From: Pseudomonadales bacterium
GTDB lineage: Bacteria; Pseudomonadota; Gammaproteobacteria; Pseudomonadales; Pseudohongiellaceae
NCBI GenBank assembly: GCA_022819645.1
Contig: JAJEGU010000015.1
Location: 1-61,495, forward strand
DNA length: 61,495 nt
Reading direction: 5' to 3'
Shown piece after piece: positions 17,791 to 32,355 of the stretch; position 1 is the first letter of the stretch; every line of letters starts with the position of its first letter. The position numbers and the translations under genes are program-made. The notes under the pieces were generated by a model, which saw nothing but the letters and a program-made list of their open reading frames with translations, did not search any database and was not told where the DNA came from.

Positions 17791-18309
17791 GTGAAAACCA
17801 TCAAATGCCTCATTGCCGGCCTTGCCCTGGCGGTAGTTTCCCAGGGGGCCGTCGCCCAGGACACCAAGATCGGCATCCTCAACCCCTTGCGCGCCCTGTT
17901 TGCCTCGGACGCGGCCCAGGTGATCCAGCAGGAACTCGAGGCGGAACTCGCGCCGGACCAGGAGAGAGCCACTGAACTTTCCGAGGAACTGGGCGCTCTC
18001 GCCGAGGAATTCCAGCAGAACGAAGCCATCATGACCGAGGATGAAGTACGGCGCATGAACTCCAACGCCCAGGACCTGCAGGTGCAGTTGCAGTTGATCC
18101 AGGAGCGGGTGCAAACCGCACTCAACGAAAGAAACCAGTTGTTTCTCGAAAGCATGCAGCAGCAGCTTGCCGATGCCGTCTCCGAAGTAGTAGCCGAAGG
18201 CGGCTTCGATCTGATTCTCAATGCCGACAGCGCGCCGTATTTCGATCAGGTGCTCGATATCACCGCCCGGGTCACCGCCAAGCTCAACGAAATGGATCAG
18301 GGGGAATAA
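17791..18309 (+). CDS. skp: Periplasmic chaperone Skp/OmpH family
   Basis: Skp holds unfolded outer-membrane proteins in the periplasm. The 172-residue protein starts with GTG 17791 (GAGAAG upstream) and a signal peptide ending VAQ. The body is Gln/Glu-rich and helical, matching the Skp tentacles, and the end returns to the small beta core. Position between bamA and lpxD is standard. Confidence 0.9.
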   Translation: MKTIKCLIAGLALAVVSQGAVAQDTKIGILNPLRALFASDAAQVIQQELEAELAPDQERATELSEELGALAEEFQQNEAIMTEDEVRRMNSNAQDLQVQLQLIQERVQTALNERNQLFLESMQQQLADAVSEVVAEGGFDLILNADSAPYFDQVLDITARVTAKLNEMDQGE

Positions 18310-18353
18310 GCGAATCAGGGCGCGGGCAAGCAAGCCGCAACTGGCCGTATCAG

Positions 18354-19385
18354 GTGTCTCCACCGGTTCGCATCAAGCTGTCCCGGCTCGCCGAATTGCT
18401 GGAAGTCGAACTCGACGGTGACGGCGACTGCGAAATTAGTGGCCTCGGAACCCTTGCCGATGCGGTCCCGGGGCAGTTGAGCTTTCTCTCCAATCCCGCC
18501 TACACCGGCCAGCTTGCCGATACCCGGGCGTCGGCCATCCTCATTGAGGAGCGATTCCGCGACGCCTGCCCGGCAAACCGGCTGATCAGTTCCCGACCGT
18601 ATGTGGGTTTTGCCCGGGCCACGGCGATTTTCCACGCCGGCGGGGCGCCGGAGGCCGGCGTCCATCCCTCGGCGGTGGTGCATGACGAAGCCGGGATCGG
18701 GAACGAAGTGAGCATCGGCCCCAACAGCGTGATCGAGGCCGGCGCCAGCATCGGCGAAGGTTCGGTGATCGGCCCCGGCTGCATCATCGGCGCACATTGC
18801 CGGATCGGCCCGGCCTGTCGCCTGCAGCGGGCGGTGGTGCTCTATCCCGGCGTGCGGCTTGGCGGCAATGTGCGGGTCGACGCCAACAGCGTCATCGGGG
18901 CCGACGGTTTCGGTTATGCTTTCGACGGCGAAAAATCGGTAAAGATCCACCACGGCGGATCGGTGCGTATTGGCGATGACGTGGATATCGGCGCCGGCAC
19001 CACCATCGATGCGGGGGTCATGGGCGACACGCGGATCGGCAAAGGCGTGAAAATCGATAACCAGGTGCAGATCGGACATAACTGCGTCATTGGAGAACAT
19101 ACGGTAATCTGTGGCTGCACGGCCATTGCCGGCAGTGTGGTGATCGGCAGGAACTGCATCATGGGCGGCGCCTCCGGGGCGGTGGGGCATATCACCATCG
19201 CCGACCGGGTCGAGGTCAGCGCCATGTCCCTGGTCAGCCGCAGCATCACCGAGCCGGGCCGATACTCCTCGGGCACCGGACACATGAAAACCAGCCGCTG
19301 GAAGCGAGTCATCACCCGCTTCCAGGAACTCGACGAAATGGCCAATCGCCTGCAGGGCTTGGAAAAACTGGTCGGCAAGGATTAG
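18354..19385 (+). CDS. lpxD: UDP-3-O-(3-hydroxyacyl)glucosamine N-acyltransferase
   Basis: LpxD adds the second acyl chain to UDP-GlcN in lipid A synthesis. The 343-residue protein has an N-terminal uridine-binding domain, then many hexapeptide repeats (V-x-I-G patterns from about residue 100 to 290) and a C-terminal helical extension. The start is GTG 18354. Together with fabZ, lpxA and lpxB it forms the lipid A gene group. Confidence 0.97.
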   Translation: MSPPVRIKLSRLAELLEVELDGDGDCEISGLGTLADAVPGQLSFLSNPAYTGQLADTRASAILIEERFRDACPANRLISSRPYVGFARATAIFHAGGAPEAGVHPSAVVHDEAGIGNEVSIGPNSVIEAGASIGEGSVIGPGCIIGAHCRIGPACRLQRAVVLYPGVRLGGNVRVDANSVIGADGFGYAFDGEKSVKIHHGGSVRIGDDVDIGAGTTIDAGVMGDTRIGKGVKIDNQVQIGHNCVIGEHTVICGCTAIAGSVVIGRNCIMGGASGAVGHITIADRVEVSAMSLVSRSITEPGRYSSGTGHMKTSRWKRVITRFQELDEMANRLQGLEKLVGKD

Positions 19386-19433
19386 GAACCTGCGCCGCAG
19401 GCTCCCGGGATTCGGGCTTCGGAGATTGGGAAA

Positions 19434-19883
19434 ATGCTTCTGGATATTGAGGAAATCAAGCAGTACCTGCCCCAACGCTACCCGTTCCTGCTTGTGGACC
19501 GGGTGCTTGAGATGGAACCCGGCAAGTCGATCCTCGCCCTGAAGAACGTCACCGTGAACGAGCCTTTTTTCATTGGTCACTTCCCCCACCAGCCCATCAT
19601 GCCCGGCGTGCTCATCATCGAGGCCCTGGCCCAGGCGGCGGGCGTGCTCGGCTTCAAGAGCCAGGAGAAAAAGCCCGCCGACGGCTACCTGTACTATTTC
19701 GTCGGCGCCGACGAGGTGCGCCTGCGACGTCCGGTGGTGCCGGGAGACCAGTTGCTGCTCAAGGTAGACGTCATCAGCAATCGCCGCGGCATTTACAAGT
19801 TCCACGCCGAGGCGTCCGTGGACGGGCAACACGTGGGCTCGATGAAAATCATTTGCGCCGAGAGGAAAGTGGATGTCGATTGA
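19434..19883 (+). CDS. fabZ: 3-hydroxyacyl-ACP dehydratase FabZ
   Basis: FabZ dehydrates 3-hydroxyacyl-ACP in fatty acid elongation and competes with lipid A synthesis for substrate. The 149-residue hot-dog protein carries the active-site stretch [17 protein letters not shown] with catalytic His and Glu. The gap to lpxD is 48 bp and contains a short GGAxCCTGCGCCGCAGGCTCC palindrome. The end overlaps lpxA by 11 bp. Confidence 0.97.
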   Translation: MLLDIEEIKQYLPQRYPFLLVDRVLEMEPGKSILALKNVTVNEPFFIGHFPHQPIMPGVLIIEALAQAAGVLGFKSQEKKPADGYLYYFVGADEVRLRRPVVPGDQLLLKVDVISNRRGIYKFHAEASVDGQHVGSMKIICAERKVDVD

Positions 19884-20664
19884 CAGCAGCGCCAGCATCG
19901 ATCCCACGGCGCGGATAGAAGAGGATGTGGAAATCGGGCCCGATGTGGTCATCGGCCCCTGGAGCATCATCGGCTCCAATGTTTCCATCGGAGCGGGCAG
20001 CATCCTGCGCTCCCATGTGGTGATTCAATCCAATACCCGCATCGGCGGAGGCAATCTGTTCTTCCAGTTCTGCTCCGTGGGGGAAGACCCCCAGGACAGG
20101 AAGTACCAGGGCGAGGAAACCTGGCTCGAAATCGGCGACGGCAATGTTTTCCGGGAAGGGGTGACCGTCCACCGGGGAACCGGCGGCGGGGGGGGGCTGA
20201 CCCGCATCGGCAACCGCAACCTGCTGATGGCCTACGCCCACGTGGCCCACGACTGCATGCTCGGCGACGATATCGTCTGCGCCAATAACGTCGGCCTCTG
20301 CGGCCACGTCAGCATCGACGACTTTGCGATTCTCGGCGGCTACGCCGGCGTCAACCAGTTCCTCCGCATCGGCGCCCATGCCATGGTGGGTGGCATGACC
20401 CACGTGGTGAACGACGTGCCCGCCTTTGTCATCGTCAGCGGCCAGCCCGCGCTTGCCAGAAGCATCAATTCCATCGGCATGAAACGGCGCGGATTCGCCC
20501 GGGAAGAAATCGAGTTGATGAAGAAGGCATTCAAGATTCTCCACCTGCGCAATCTGACCATGCAGGAAGCCATTCCCCAGATCAAGGCGCTCAGTGAGGA
20601 CAGCGAAGTACTCAAGACCCTGGTGGACTCGGTGGAGTCGTCTTGCAAGGGCGTGCATCGCTGA
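19873..20664 (+). CDS. lpxA: UDP-N-acetylglucosamine acyltransferase
   Basis: LpxA catalyses the first step of lipid A synthesis. The 263-residue left-handed beta-helix protein has hexapeptide repeats from the N-terminus, the catalytic His in YAHVAHDC and the usual C-terminal helical domain ([11 protein letters not shown]). Its start lies within fabZ, so expression is coupled. Confidence 0.97.
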   Translation: MSIDSSASIDPTARIEEDVEIGPDVVIGPWSIIGSNVSIGAGSILRSHVVIQSNTRIGGGNLFFQFCSVGEDPQDRKYQGEETWLEIGDGNVFREGVTVHRGTGGGGGLTRIGNRNLLMAYAHVAHDCMLGDDIVCANNVGLCGHVSIDDFAILGGYAGVNQFLRIGAHAMVGGMTHVVNDVPAFVIVSGQPALARSINSIGMKRRGFAREEIELMKKAFKILHLRNLTMQEAIPQIKALSEDSEVLKTLVDSVESSCKGVHR

Positions 20665-20909
20665 GTGGTGTCGGGGATTCTGTGAGCTTGTACATGCCTT
20701 CCCTGGCGCGACTCCTTTGGTTTCGGCTAACCATCCGTTGCAAGGCGCCCGGCCCTCCCTGTCATCCTGCGCGTAGTCGCAGGATCTCATCGTCGAGTGG
20801 CCGTTGAAGAGATTCTGCGACTGGGAGCCTGCGGTGCAGGCTTCTGGGCGCGGAATGACGGAAAGCGAAGCATTCAATTCCAAAATGAATATTGCCGTTC
20901 GCACATGGC
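20665..20909. other. Intergenic region between lpxA and lpxB carrying palindromic repeat copy
   Basis: The 245-bp gap has no gene. Bases 20761-20859 form a copy of the GTCATTCTGCG repeat family. Inside that copy is a GGAGCCTGCGGTGCAGGCT palindrome of the type that ends the longer MITE-like element. The spacing breaks what is usually a tight lpxA-lpxB pair. Confidence 0.7.
20761..20859. repeat. Dispersed palindromic repeat (GTCATTCTGCG family), copy 1
   Basis: The outer ends are GTCATCCTGCGCG and CGCGGAATGAC; inside lie AGTCGCAGGATCTC and GAGATTCTGCGACT as inverted arms. Full-length similarity to 61394-61477 is visible, including the middle GTGGCCG. A small palindrome is inserted near the right arm. 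Confidence 0.8.
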
Positions 20910-22145
20910 ATGACTGAAACCCTTCACTTGGGCATTGTCGCCGGCGAAGCCTCGGGTGACATGCTTGGCGCGGGGCTGATGCGGGCCCTGGGCGAGCGTT
21001 TTCCCGGCGCGCGCTTCAGTGGCGTCGGCGGCCCCGCCATGGAGCGGCTCGGCTGTGAATCCCTGGCGCCCATGGAGCGGCTTGCGGTCATGGGTCTGGT
21101 GGAGCCGCTCGCCAGATTGCCGGAACTGTTGCGAATCAAGCGCCGGCTCAGCGAGCATTTCCGCGCCCGCCCGCCAGCGGTCTTCATCGGCATCGATTCG
21201 CCGGACTTCAATCTCCGCCTGGCAAAAACCCTGCACCGCAGCGGCATTCCCACGGTGCATTATGTCAGCCCCAGCGTCTGGGCCTGGCGCGCCGGCAGGA
21301 TCCACGGGATTGCCCGGACCATCGACCTGATGCTGACGCTATTCCCTTTCGAAACCGGCATCTACCGCCAACACGGCATCGCCGTGCGCTGCGTGGGGCA
21401 CCCACTCGCCGACGCCATCGAACCCGACCCTGCTATGGGGCACCCATCCACCGCCGCCGACACAGGACACCCATCCGCGCCCACGCCCGTTCCCGACCAG
21501 CGCGGCATGCAGGCAAGGCGGCAACTCGGGATCGATCCCGGAGCCCGGGTCATTGCGCTATTGCCCGGCAGCCGCAAGGGAGAGATACGGCGAATGGCGC
21601 CGATATTCCTGGCGGCGGCGGCTGCGGCACAGCGCGAATTTCCCGGATTGCGGTTTCTGCTGCCCTGCAGCGACGGGGCGAATCGCCGCCTGGTCGGGCG
21701 CATCATGGAAGAAGACGGTTTCTCCGGCGCAAACTGCCGCCTGCTTGACGATTCGCGCCAGGCCATGGCGGCGGCGGATTTCGTCATCCTCGCCTCCGGC
21801 ACGGCGACCCTGGAAGCCATGCTGCTGCGCCGCCCCATGGCGGTCTGTTACCGGCTTGCGCCGTTGACTTACGCCATCGCTTCGCGCATGGTCCAGGTGG
21901 GCCACATGGCGATACCCAACCTGCTTGCGGGCAAAAGACTTGTCCCGGAGTACGTGCAGCACGAAGTCAACCCGGACAATCTGCTCGGGGAAATCCGCCG
22001 CTTCATGGCCCACCCCGCCCCGGCGCCGGAAATGCTGGAAATCTTCGCCCGGCAGCATCGCCTGCTGCGCAGGAACGCATCCCGGGAGGCCGCTGCCGCG
22101 ATCGGTGAAATGCTCGCGACCCGCGTCGCCGCAAGCGACCCCTGA
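20910..22145 (+). CDS. lpxB: Lipid-A-disaccharide synthase
   Basis: LpxB joins UDP-diacylglucosamine and lipid X into the lipid A disaccharide at the inner membrane. The N-terminal glycine motif GIVAGEASGDMLGA and the C-terminal GTATLEAMLL stretch are typical of this glycosyltransferase family. ATG 20910 is chosen; the open frame upstream is 18 bp. The 411 residues exceed the usual 380. The excess is a Pro/Ser/Thr-rich insert near residues 173-196, coded by a short repeat (GGGGCACCCATCC and GGACACCCATCC), in the linker between the two halves. It overlaps rnhB by one base. Confidence 0.95.
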   Translation: MTETLHLGIVAGEASGDMLGAGLMRALGERFPGARFSGVGGPAMERLGCESLAPMERLAVMGLVEPLARLPELLRIKRRLSEHFRARPPAVFIGIDSPDFNLRLAKTLHRSGIPTVHYVSPSVWAWRAGRIHGIARTIDLMLTLFPFETGIYRQHGIAVRCVGHPLADAIEPDPAMGHPSTAADTGHPSAPTPVPDQRGMQARRQLGIDPGARVIALLPGSRKGEIRRMAPIFLAAAAAAQREFPGLRFLLPCSDGANRRLVGRIMEEDGFSGANCRLLDDSRQAMAAADFVILASGTATLEAMLLRRPMAVCYRLAPLTYAIASRMVQVGHMAIPNLLAGKRLVPEYVQHEVNPDNLLGEIRRFMAHPAPAPEMLEIFARQHRLLRRNASREAAAAIGEMLATRVAASDP

Positions 22146-22762
22146 TGATCGGGCGGCCCATGCGCAAGCCCGAGTGGCGGGAGTTCCCCCATCTGCCCGC
22201 GCCCCAGGCGGGTGTCGATGAAGTCGGCCGCGGCGCGCTCGCCGGCGATGTGGTGGCCACGGCGGTCATACTCGCCCCCGAAACCGATATCCAGGGCCTG
22301 AACGACTCCAAGAAGCTGACCGCCTCCCGCCGGGAAGCCTGCTACCGGGAAATCCTCGACACTTGCGTCAGCTTCGCCATCGGCCGCGCAAGCCCGGCGG
22401 AAATCGACGAGCTTGACGTGCTCCGCGCCAGCCTGCTCGCCATGCAGCGCGCCGTCGCCCGACTTGCCGTCCAGCCCGCATCCATCCTCGTCGACGGCAA
22501 CATCCTCCCCGAATGGCCATATCCCACGGAAGCCATCCCCGGCGGCGACGGCAGCGTCCCCGGCATCGCCGCCGCCTCCATCATCGCCAAGGTAACCCGC
22601 GACCGGGAAATGACCGCCCTGCAAGACCGGTACCCCGACTATGACTTTCCCCAACACAAGGGCTACCCCACCCCCCAACATATCCAGACCCTCGCCCGGC
22701 TGGGCCCCACCCCAATCCACCGCCGCAGCTTCGCGCCGGTCAGAAGGGCTATGGTCAAATGA
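22145..22762 (+). CDS. rnhB: Ribonuclease HII
   Basis: RNase HII removes ribonucleotides and RNA primers from DNA. The 205-residue protein has the DEVGRGALAG active-site stretch, the ASIIAKVTRDREM motif and the end QHKGYPT. The start overlaps the lpxB stop by one base. In related genomes dnaE follows; here 1.7 kb of foreign sequence intervenes. Confidence 0.96.
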   Translation: MIGRPMRKPEWREFPHLPAPQAGVDEVGRGALAGDVVATAVILAPETDIQGLNDSKKLTASRREACYREILDTCVSFAIGRASPAEIDELDVLRASLLAMQRAVARLAVQPASILVDGNILPEWPYPTEAIPGGDGSVPGIAAASIIAKVTRDREMTALQDRYPDYDFPQHKGYPTPQHIQTLARLGPTPIHRRSFAPVRRAMVK

Positions 22763-22783
22763 GCAAACTGCGGGTGGGCAATC

Positions 22784-22859
22784 CGGCGAGCCACAGCCAT
22801 TCGATTTCGATGAGTTCAAGGCGCGCAAACGGGCGGAATTCCCACAGACGCAGAAATGA
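22784..22859 (+). pseudogene. ParD-type antitoxin, C-terminal remnant
   Basis: A frame without a start codon ends SGEPQPFDFDEFKARKRAE..., like the toxin-binding tail of ParD antitoxins. Its TGA overlaps the ATG of a ParE-like frame by four bases (ATGA), the normal ParDE arrangement. The DNA-binding half is missing. Confidence 0.6.
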
Positions 22860-23000
22860 GCTCGGTCGCCTGCCCACCCGCCGACATTGCGGATACAGAC
22901 AGCATCCGGGACTACACCGCCGAAAACCGGGGCATCAGACAGGCTGATCGGTATACCGATGATATCCATGGTACGTGCAGCGACTTGGCAACGAGAATGA
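22856..23000 (+). pseudogene. ParE/RelE-type toxin, N-terminal remnant
   Basis: After the ATG the frame reads DIADTDSIRDYTAENRGIRQ and then ADRYTDDIHGTCSDLA, a ParE-family helix hairpin. Around residue 47 similarity ends, just before the stop of the HNH gene on the opposite strand. The core beta strands of the toxin are missing, so it should be inactive. The fossil sits between rnhB and dnaE. Confidence 0.75.
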
Positions 23001-23020
23001 AGTGTGGGAGTTTTTCAGCG

Positions 23021-24436
23021 TCACACAGCGTGCGCAATGTTGGCGGCATGCCAACGAAGAGCTTCCGGGTCCGGATGGTGCTTCTCATCGGCAGGAGTCC
23101 GCAACCGCTGACCGCGAAACTGGCATAGCCAATGGTTGCGAGGGTCTGTATCCGCTTCTCTGGCTAATCCGACACGGAGGTCGTTATTGATCCAAATGAC
23201 CCCATGATCGAATGCCCAGTGAATCGTTCGATTCAAGGCGAGTCCGTTACTCACCAGGTCTTTGCCACCGCGATGGACGGGCACTATATGTGCCGCCTCC
23301 GCCTCGAAGATGTTCGCGGCTCCATTTCCCGCCGAGTGTCTGAGTCCGATTCCCGAAATTGCGCACCGGCACTCATACGCACTCAACACCGCTGGTCGAA
23401 ACATGTTGGACCGGATTGTGACCAGACGTTCGGTGACGTCCCGGGTATCAGTTTCGCAAAGCAATTCATTCAACTGTCGAGCAATCAGGCTGGTATCTTC
23501 TGCGGTCGCAGCTTTCTTTAGTATTTCCAATGAGTTATGCGTGGTACCTTGGAGCGTTTCTGCGTCTCGCTGCCATTGGGAAAAAGCGTCAGGGAGCAGC
23601 GCCAGTATCGTATCGACCGACATTTCAGCCAAGTCGAAGCAGCCGGGGAGATTGTTAAGAAACCGACAATAGGCGCGCAGTCCATTCGCATCGCGGGAAT
23701 AACCCCTTCTGGGCTTTCCCGATTCTGGATCAACGTAGAGTCGACTCGCTGCGACTAATGCGCCCGAGCTATCCATCAATCGTTGCCGCTCACTCAAGTG
23801 AGTGGCAGCTATCGCGTGCACCGGCAAACTATGAGACAAGAGGAGGTCCAACTCGCCATTCAGTCCACCTTCATATCTGCGCCATAACATGTAGGGGCCG
23901 CGCAGAAGGTGGCGATGGCGACGACATGCATCCGGATCATTGAGTAAATGTCTTCCATTCACACCGGGTTTTCGGCTTCCGTCTTTGCTGATCGGGCAAA
24001 CCGCGTCAAAGTAGTAGAGGGAAAGCCATTCCCACATGCCGGGTTCATCGGCATCCACGAAAATGCCGGCGTCCTGAAACCTGCGGTTGATGTACTCCGC
24101 GAACTCCCTCCTGCTTGCGAAGCTTCGCGGTTCAATTGAGACGTCGCCGATGGTGCTAGGTGTTGAATATAGCGGATCCGCCAGGATATCCATGGGTGGC
24201 GCCAAACCACCGTCGTTTCGCAGCAGATCGAGGTATTGAGCAAACTCACTCACGCCTTTTGCCGTCAAGCGCCTGATTTTTTGCATCGTGTAATCCCTCA
24301 GGTTTCGCAAGGTCAAAGAAGAAATCGCTTGCTCCGGGACCAAAACCGGCAGCGAATCTGCCGCAACGCCTTTTGGGTTCATACTTATCCCAAGGCGGCC
24401 CTTCTGCCAAACCGGGATTTTACCCACAACGGCCAA
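23021..24436 (-). CDS. HNH endonuclease domain protein
   Basis: The 471-residue protein has a C-terminal HNH nuclease domain: YECRCAISGIG, then EAAHIVPVHRGG, then NGLALNRTIHWAFDHG. The large N-terminal part contains WLSLYYFDAVCP and HRHLLRGPYMLWRRY; from memory it recalls DUF6339-type proteins, but I am not sure. The start is TTG 24436 with GGAG upstream; ATG 24382 is an alternative. The gene is alone, on the strand opposite the housekeeping genes, and replaces most of a ParE toxin. A phage-defence or restriction role is plausible for such proteins and is inference here. Confidence 0.75.
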   Translation of the reverse strand: MAVVGKIPVWQKGRLGISMNPKGVAADSLPVLVPEQAISSLTLRNLRDYTMQKIRRLTAKGVSEFAQYLDLLRNDGGLAPPMDILADPLYSTPSTIGDVSIEPRSFASRREFAEYINRRFQDAGIFVDADEPGMWEWLSLYYFDAVCPISKDGSRKPGVNGRHLLNDPDACRRHRHLLRGPYMLWRRYEGGLNGELDLLLSHSLPVHAIAATHLSERQRLMDSSGALVAASRLYVDPESGKPRRGYSRDANGLRAYCRFLNNLPGCFDLAEMSVDTILALLPDAFSQWQRDAETLQGTTHNSLEILKKAATAEDTSLIARQLNELLCETDTRDVTERLVTIRSNMFRPAVLSAYECRCAISGIGLRHSAGNGAANIFEAEAAHIVPVHRGGKDLVSNGLALNRTIHWAFDHGVIWINNDLRVGLAREADTDPRNHWLCQFRGQRLRTPADEKHHPDPEALRWHAANIAHAV

Positions 24437-24487
24437 CGCCGCTCCGGCATGGTGTAAACTTCGTCTGGCAGCCAGGCCGAGTTACCC

Positions 24488-28024
<3,537 letters not shown>

Positions 28025-28048
28025 GAGAGCCAAGGACCCTGACCCGCA

Positions 28049-29002
28049 GTGAATCCCGATTATCTGGAATTTGAACAGCCGATTGCCGAACTGGAAGGCA
28101 AGATCAGCGAGTTGCGCCTCGTGGGCAGCGACAACGAGATCAACATCAACGAGGAAATCCAGACCCTGCGGCAGAAAAGCCTGCGCCTGACCGAAAAAAT
28201 CTACGCCAACCTCTCTCCCTGGCAGATCTGTCAGGTGGCGCGCCATCCATTGCGGCCTTACACCCTGGACTACCTCGAGCACATCTTCACCGATTTCGAT
28301 GAATTGCATGGCGACCGTCTCTATGCCGACGACCAGGCCATCATCGGCGGCCTGGCGAAGATCGACGGCCGTCCGGTCATGGTGATCGGCCACCAGAAGG
28401 GACGCGGCACCCGGGCCAAGGTCAGACACAATTTCGGCATGCCGCGGCCGGAGGGCTATCGCAAGGCGCGCCGACTGGTGGAACTCGCCGAGCGCTACCG
28501 GCTGCCGGTCATCAGCCTGATCGACACCCCCGGGGCCTATCCGGGCATGGATTCGGAAGAGCGCGGCATCAACGAGGCCATCGCGGAAAACATGGCGATG
28601 ATGTCCCGGGTGCGAACGCCATTGATCGCCACGGTCACCGGCGAGGCGAATTCCGGCGGCGCCATCGCCATCGGAGTGGGCGACCAGCTCAATATGCTCC
28701 AGTATTCGACCTACACGGTCATCACTCCCGAGGGTTGCGCGACAATTCTGTGGAAGTCGGCCGAGTTCGCCTCCGCAGCCGCCGAGGCCATGGGGGTCAC
28801 CGCCGAGCGGCTCAAGCAGATCGGCATTGTCGATCACATCATTGCCGAGCCTCTCGGCGGCGCCCATCGCGATGTGGAGCAGGTCGCCGGGAGTATCAAA
28901 TCGTCCCTGCTTGACCAGATTGAACAATTGACCGCGATGGAGGTGGATGATCTGATTGAGCGGCGGTACCGGCGGCTGATGAGCTACGGGATCAGCAGTT
29001 GA
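28049..29002 (+). CDS. accA: Acetyl-CoA carboxylase carboxyltransferase subunit alpha
   Basis: AccA with AccD transfers carboxyl from biotin to acetyl-CoA, the first step of fatty acid synthesis. The 317-residue protein has the helical N-terminus and the conserved [15 protein letters not shown] and [14 protein letters not shown] stretches (here [10 protein letters not shown]). The start is GTG 28049, 24 bp after dnaE. Confidence 0.98.
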   Translation: MNPDYLEFEQPIAELEGKISELRLVGSDNEININEEIQTLRQKSLRLTEKIYANLSPWQICQVARHPLRPYTLDYLEHIFTDFDELHGDRLYADDQAIIGGLAKIDGRPVMVIGHQKGRGTRAKVRHNFGMPRPEGYRKARRLVELAERYRLPVISLIDTPGAYPGMDSEERGINEAIAENMAMMSRVRTPLIATVTGEANSGGAIAIGVGDQLNMLQYSTYTVITPEGCATILWKSAEFASAAAEAMGVTAERLKQIGIVDHIIAEPLGGAHRDVEQVAGSIKSSLLDQIEQLTAMEVDDLIERRYRRLMSYGISS

Positions 29003-29245
29003 TTGTGGGATAAACCGTCATTCCGCGCGAAGTCGCAGAATCTCTTTCAGATTGGCAGTGACCATGTCTCCAGGCGGATGTTTTCTTTTTGCCGATCTGC
29101 AGGAATGAACGTTGGTCGCCCAACCCGGCTGCGGCTAGCGGTCTGATAGCGCGAATCATGGGCGCTTCCACCCGCATGCCCTTGCGCTGTGCTGAACCCA
29201 TTGCTTCGGATTCCGATAATGAAAGCTGAATGTCCAGGAATCTTC
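29003..29245. other. Gap between accA and tilS with half repeat copy
   Basis: No gene is recognised. A half copy of the GTCATTCTGCG repeat (GTCATTCCGCGCGAAGTCGCAGAATCTC) lies at 29017-29045. The remainder shows no motif I can name; short frames on both strands have no support. Confidence 0.5.
29017..29045. repeat. Dispersed palindromic repeat half (GTCATTCTGCG family), copy 2
   Basis: Only the left half GTCATTCCGCGCGAAGTCGC...AGAATCTC is present, just after accA. It is too short to fold into the full hairpin. Confidence 0.65.
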
Positions 29246-30538
29246 ATGTCTCTATCGGATAGTGTTTTCGCAGAAATTCCCCCGGACGCTCCCGTCGCGG
29301 TTGGGTTGAGTGGAGGGATGGATTCGGCGGTTTTGCTGGATCTGGCTTGCGGGGTTTTTTTGGCGCGGGGGCGGTTGCGGGCGCTGCATGTCAATCATGG
29401 GTTGCATGATGATGCCGGGAAATGGGAGGGGTTTTGCCGGGAGGTTTGCGCGGAGCGGAGAATTCCCCTGGATGTGTTGCGGGTAGAAGTCGCAAAATCG
29501 GGCGCAGGTCTGGAAGGGCGGGCGCGGGAGGCTCGTTATGGGGCGTTCCGCAAGGCCTTGGCGCCGGGGGAGTTTCTGCTGCTGGGGCATCATCTGGATG
29601 ATCAGGTGGAAACGCTGCTGCTGCGGCTGCTGCGGGGCGCCGGGTTGCGGGGGCTGACGGGAATTCCCGGGCGGCGGGCGCTGGGGCGGGGGATGATCTT
29701 CAGACCCCTGTTGCACTGTGAACGACGCGAATTGGTCGAGTACGCCCGGCAGCGTGGCCTGGGCTGGGTAGAGGATGCGACCAATCGCGATACCGGTTTT
29801 GACCGGAATTTCTGCCGCCATGAGATTCTGCCGCTGGTAGAGCGGCGCTGGCCCGGTTACCGGCGGGACTGGGAAAGATCGCGCCGATTGATCGGGCAGG
29901 CGGATGGTCTGCTCGATGAGCTTGCCGGGATCGATCTGGCGCACTGCGCCGCCGATAAAGCCAATTGCCTGCGAGTGGACAGGCTGCGGCAATTGAACCG
30001 TCCCCGCCTGCATAATGCCCTGCGCTGCTGGGTCGAGTCCAGAATTGGCAAACCCGCGGAACCGGGGAAGCTGCGGGGATTGCCCGATGGGTTGATCGCG
30101 CCGGAGAGGGAAACCGGGGCCGAAATCGACTTTGGCGAATACTTTGTGCGCAAGTACCGGGATCGCCTGTACTTGCTGCCGCGGCTGCCGCCGGTCGAAA
30201 GGAATTTCTGTGTGGAGTGGGACCCATCCCGGCAGCCGGTGCTGGAGTTGCCCGGCAATGGCAGCCTGCATGCGAAGCCGGCTTCCGGGGAAGGGCTGGC
30301 CGGGAAAAGGTACCGGGTCCGCTATCGCCAGGGTGGCGAAAGCTGCCGTCTCGCCCGTCGTCCGACCAAAACCCTGAAGAAAATCCTCAATGAGGCCAGG
30401 CTCGCGCCATGGCTGCGAAACCGCCTTCCATTGCTGTATGACGGCGAAAACATCGCCGCCATTCCCGGCATCGGAACCGCTGAATCCGCGCTCACCGGCG
30501 AATCCGCCTACCAAATCGAATGGCGTAATCCGTATTGA
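29246..30538 (+). CDS. tilS: tRNA(Ile)-lysidine synthase
   Basis: TilS modifies C34 of the tRNA-Ile with CAU anticodon to lysidine so that it reads AUA. The 430-residue protein has the ATP pyrophosphatase loop GLSGGMDSAVLL, the LLGHHLDDQVET stretch, NRDTGFDRNFCRHEILP and the C-terminal substrate domain (RRPTKTLKKILNEA). ATG 29246 has AGGA upstream; the frame extends further but without support. Confidence 0.95.
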   Translation: MSLSDSVFAEIPPDAPVAVGLSGGMDSAVLLDLACGVFLARGRLRALHVNHGLHDDAGKWEGFCREVCAERRIPLDVLRVEVAKSGAGLEGRAREARYGAFRKALAPGEFLLLGHHLDDQVETLLLRLLRGAGLRGLTGIPGRRALGRGMIFRPLLHCERRELVEYARQRGLGWVEDATNRDTGFDRNFCRHEILPLVERRWPGYRRDWERSRRLIGQADGLLDELAGIDLAHCAADKANCLRVDRLRQLNRPRLHNALRCWVESRIGKPAEPGKLRGLPDGLIAPERETGAEIDFGEYFVRKYRDRLYLLPRLPPVERNFCVEWDPSRQPVLELPGNGSLHAKPASGEGLAGKRYRVRYRQGGESCRLARRPTKTLKKILNEARLAPWLRNRLPLLYDGENIAAIPGIGTAESALTGESAYQIEWRNPY

Positions 30539-30560
30539 GGGCGGCGGAAGCTTCTGGTAG

Positions 30561-32315
<1,755 letters not shown>

Positions 32316-32355
32316 ATCGCAAATCCGGGCCGGAGCCCGCGGGCCGGGAAGTGCC

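Noticed and set aside
22145..22860. A small gene of 62 residues overlapping the rnhB end
   Set aside because: The start overlaps by chance; the informative frame in this stretch is the ParD tail.
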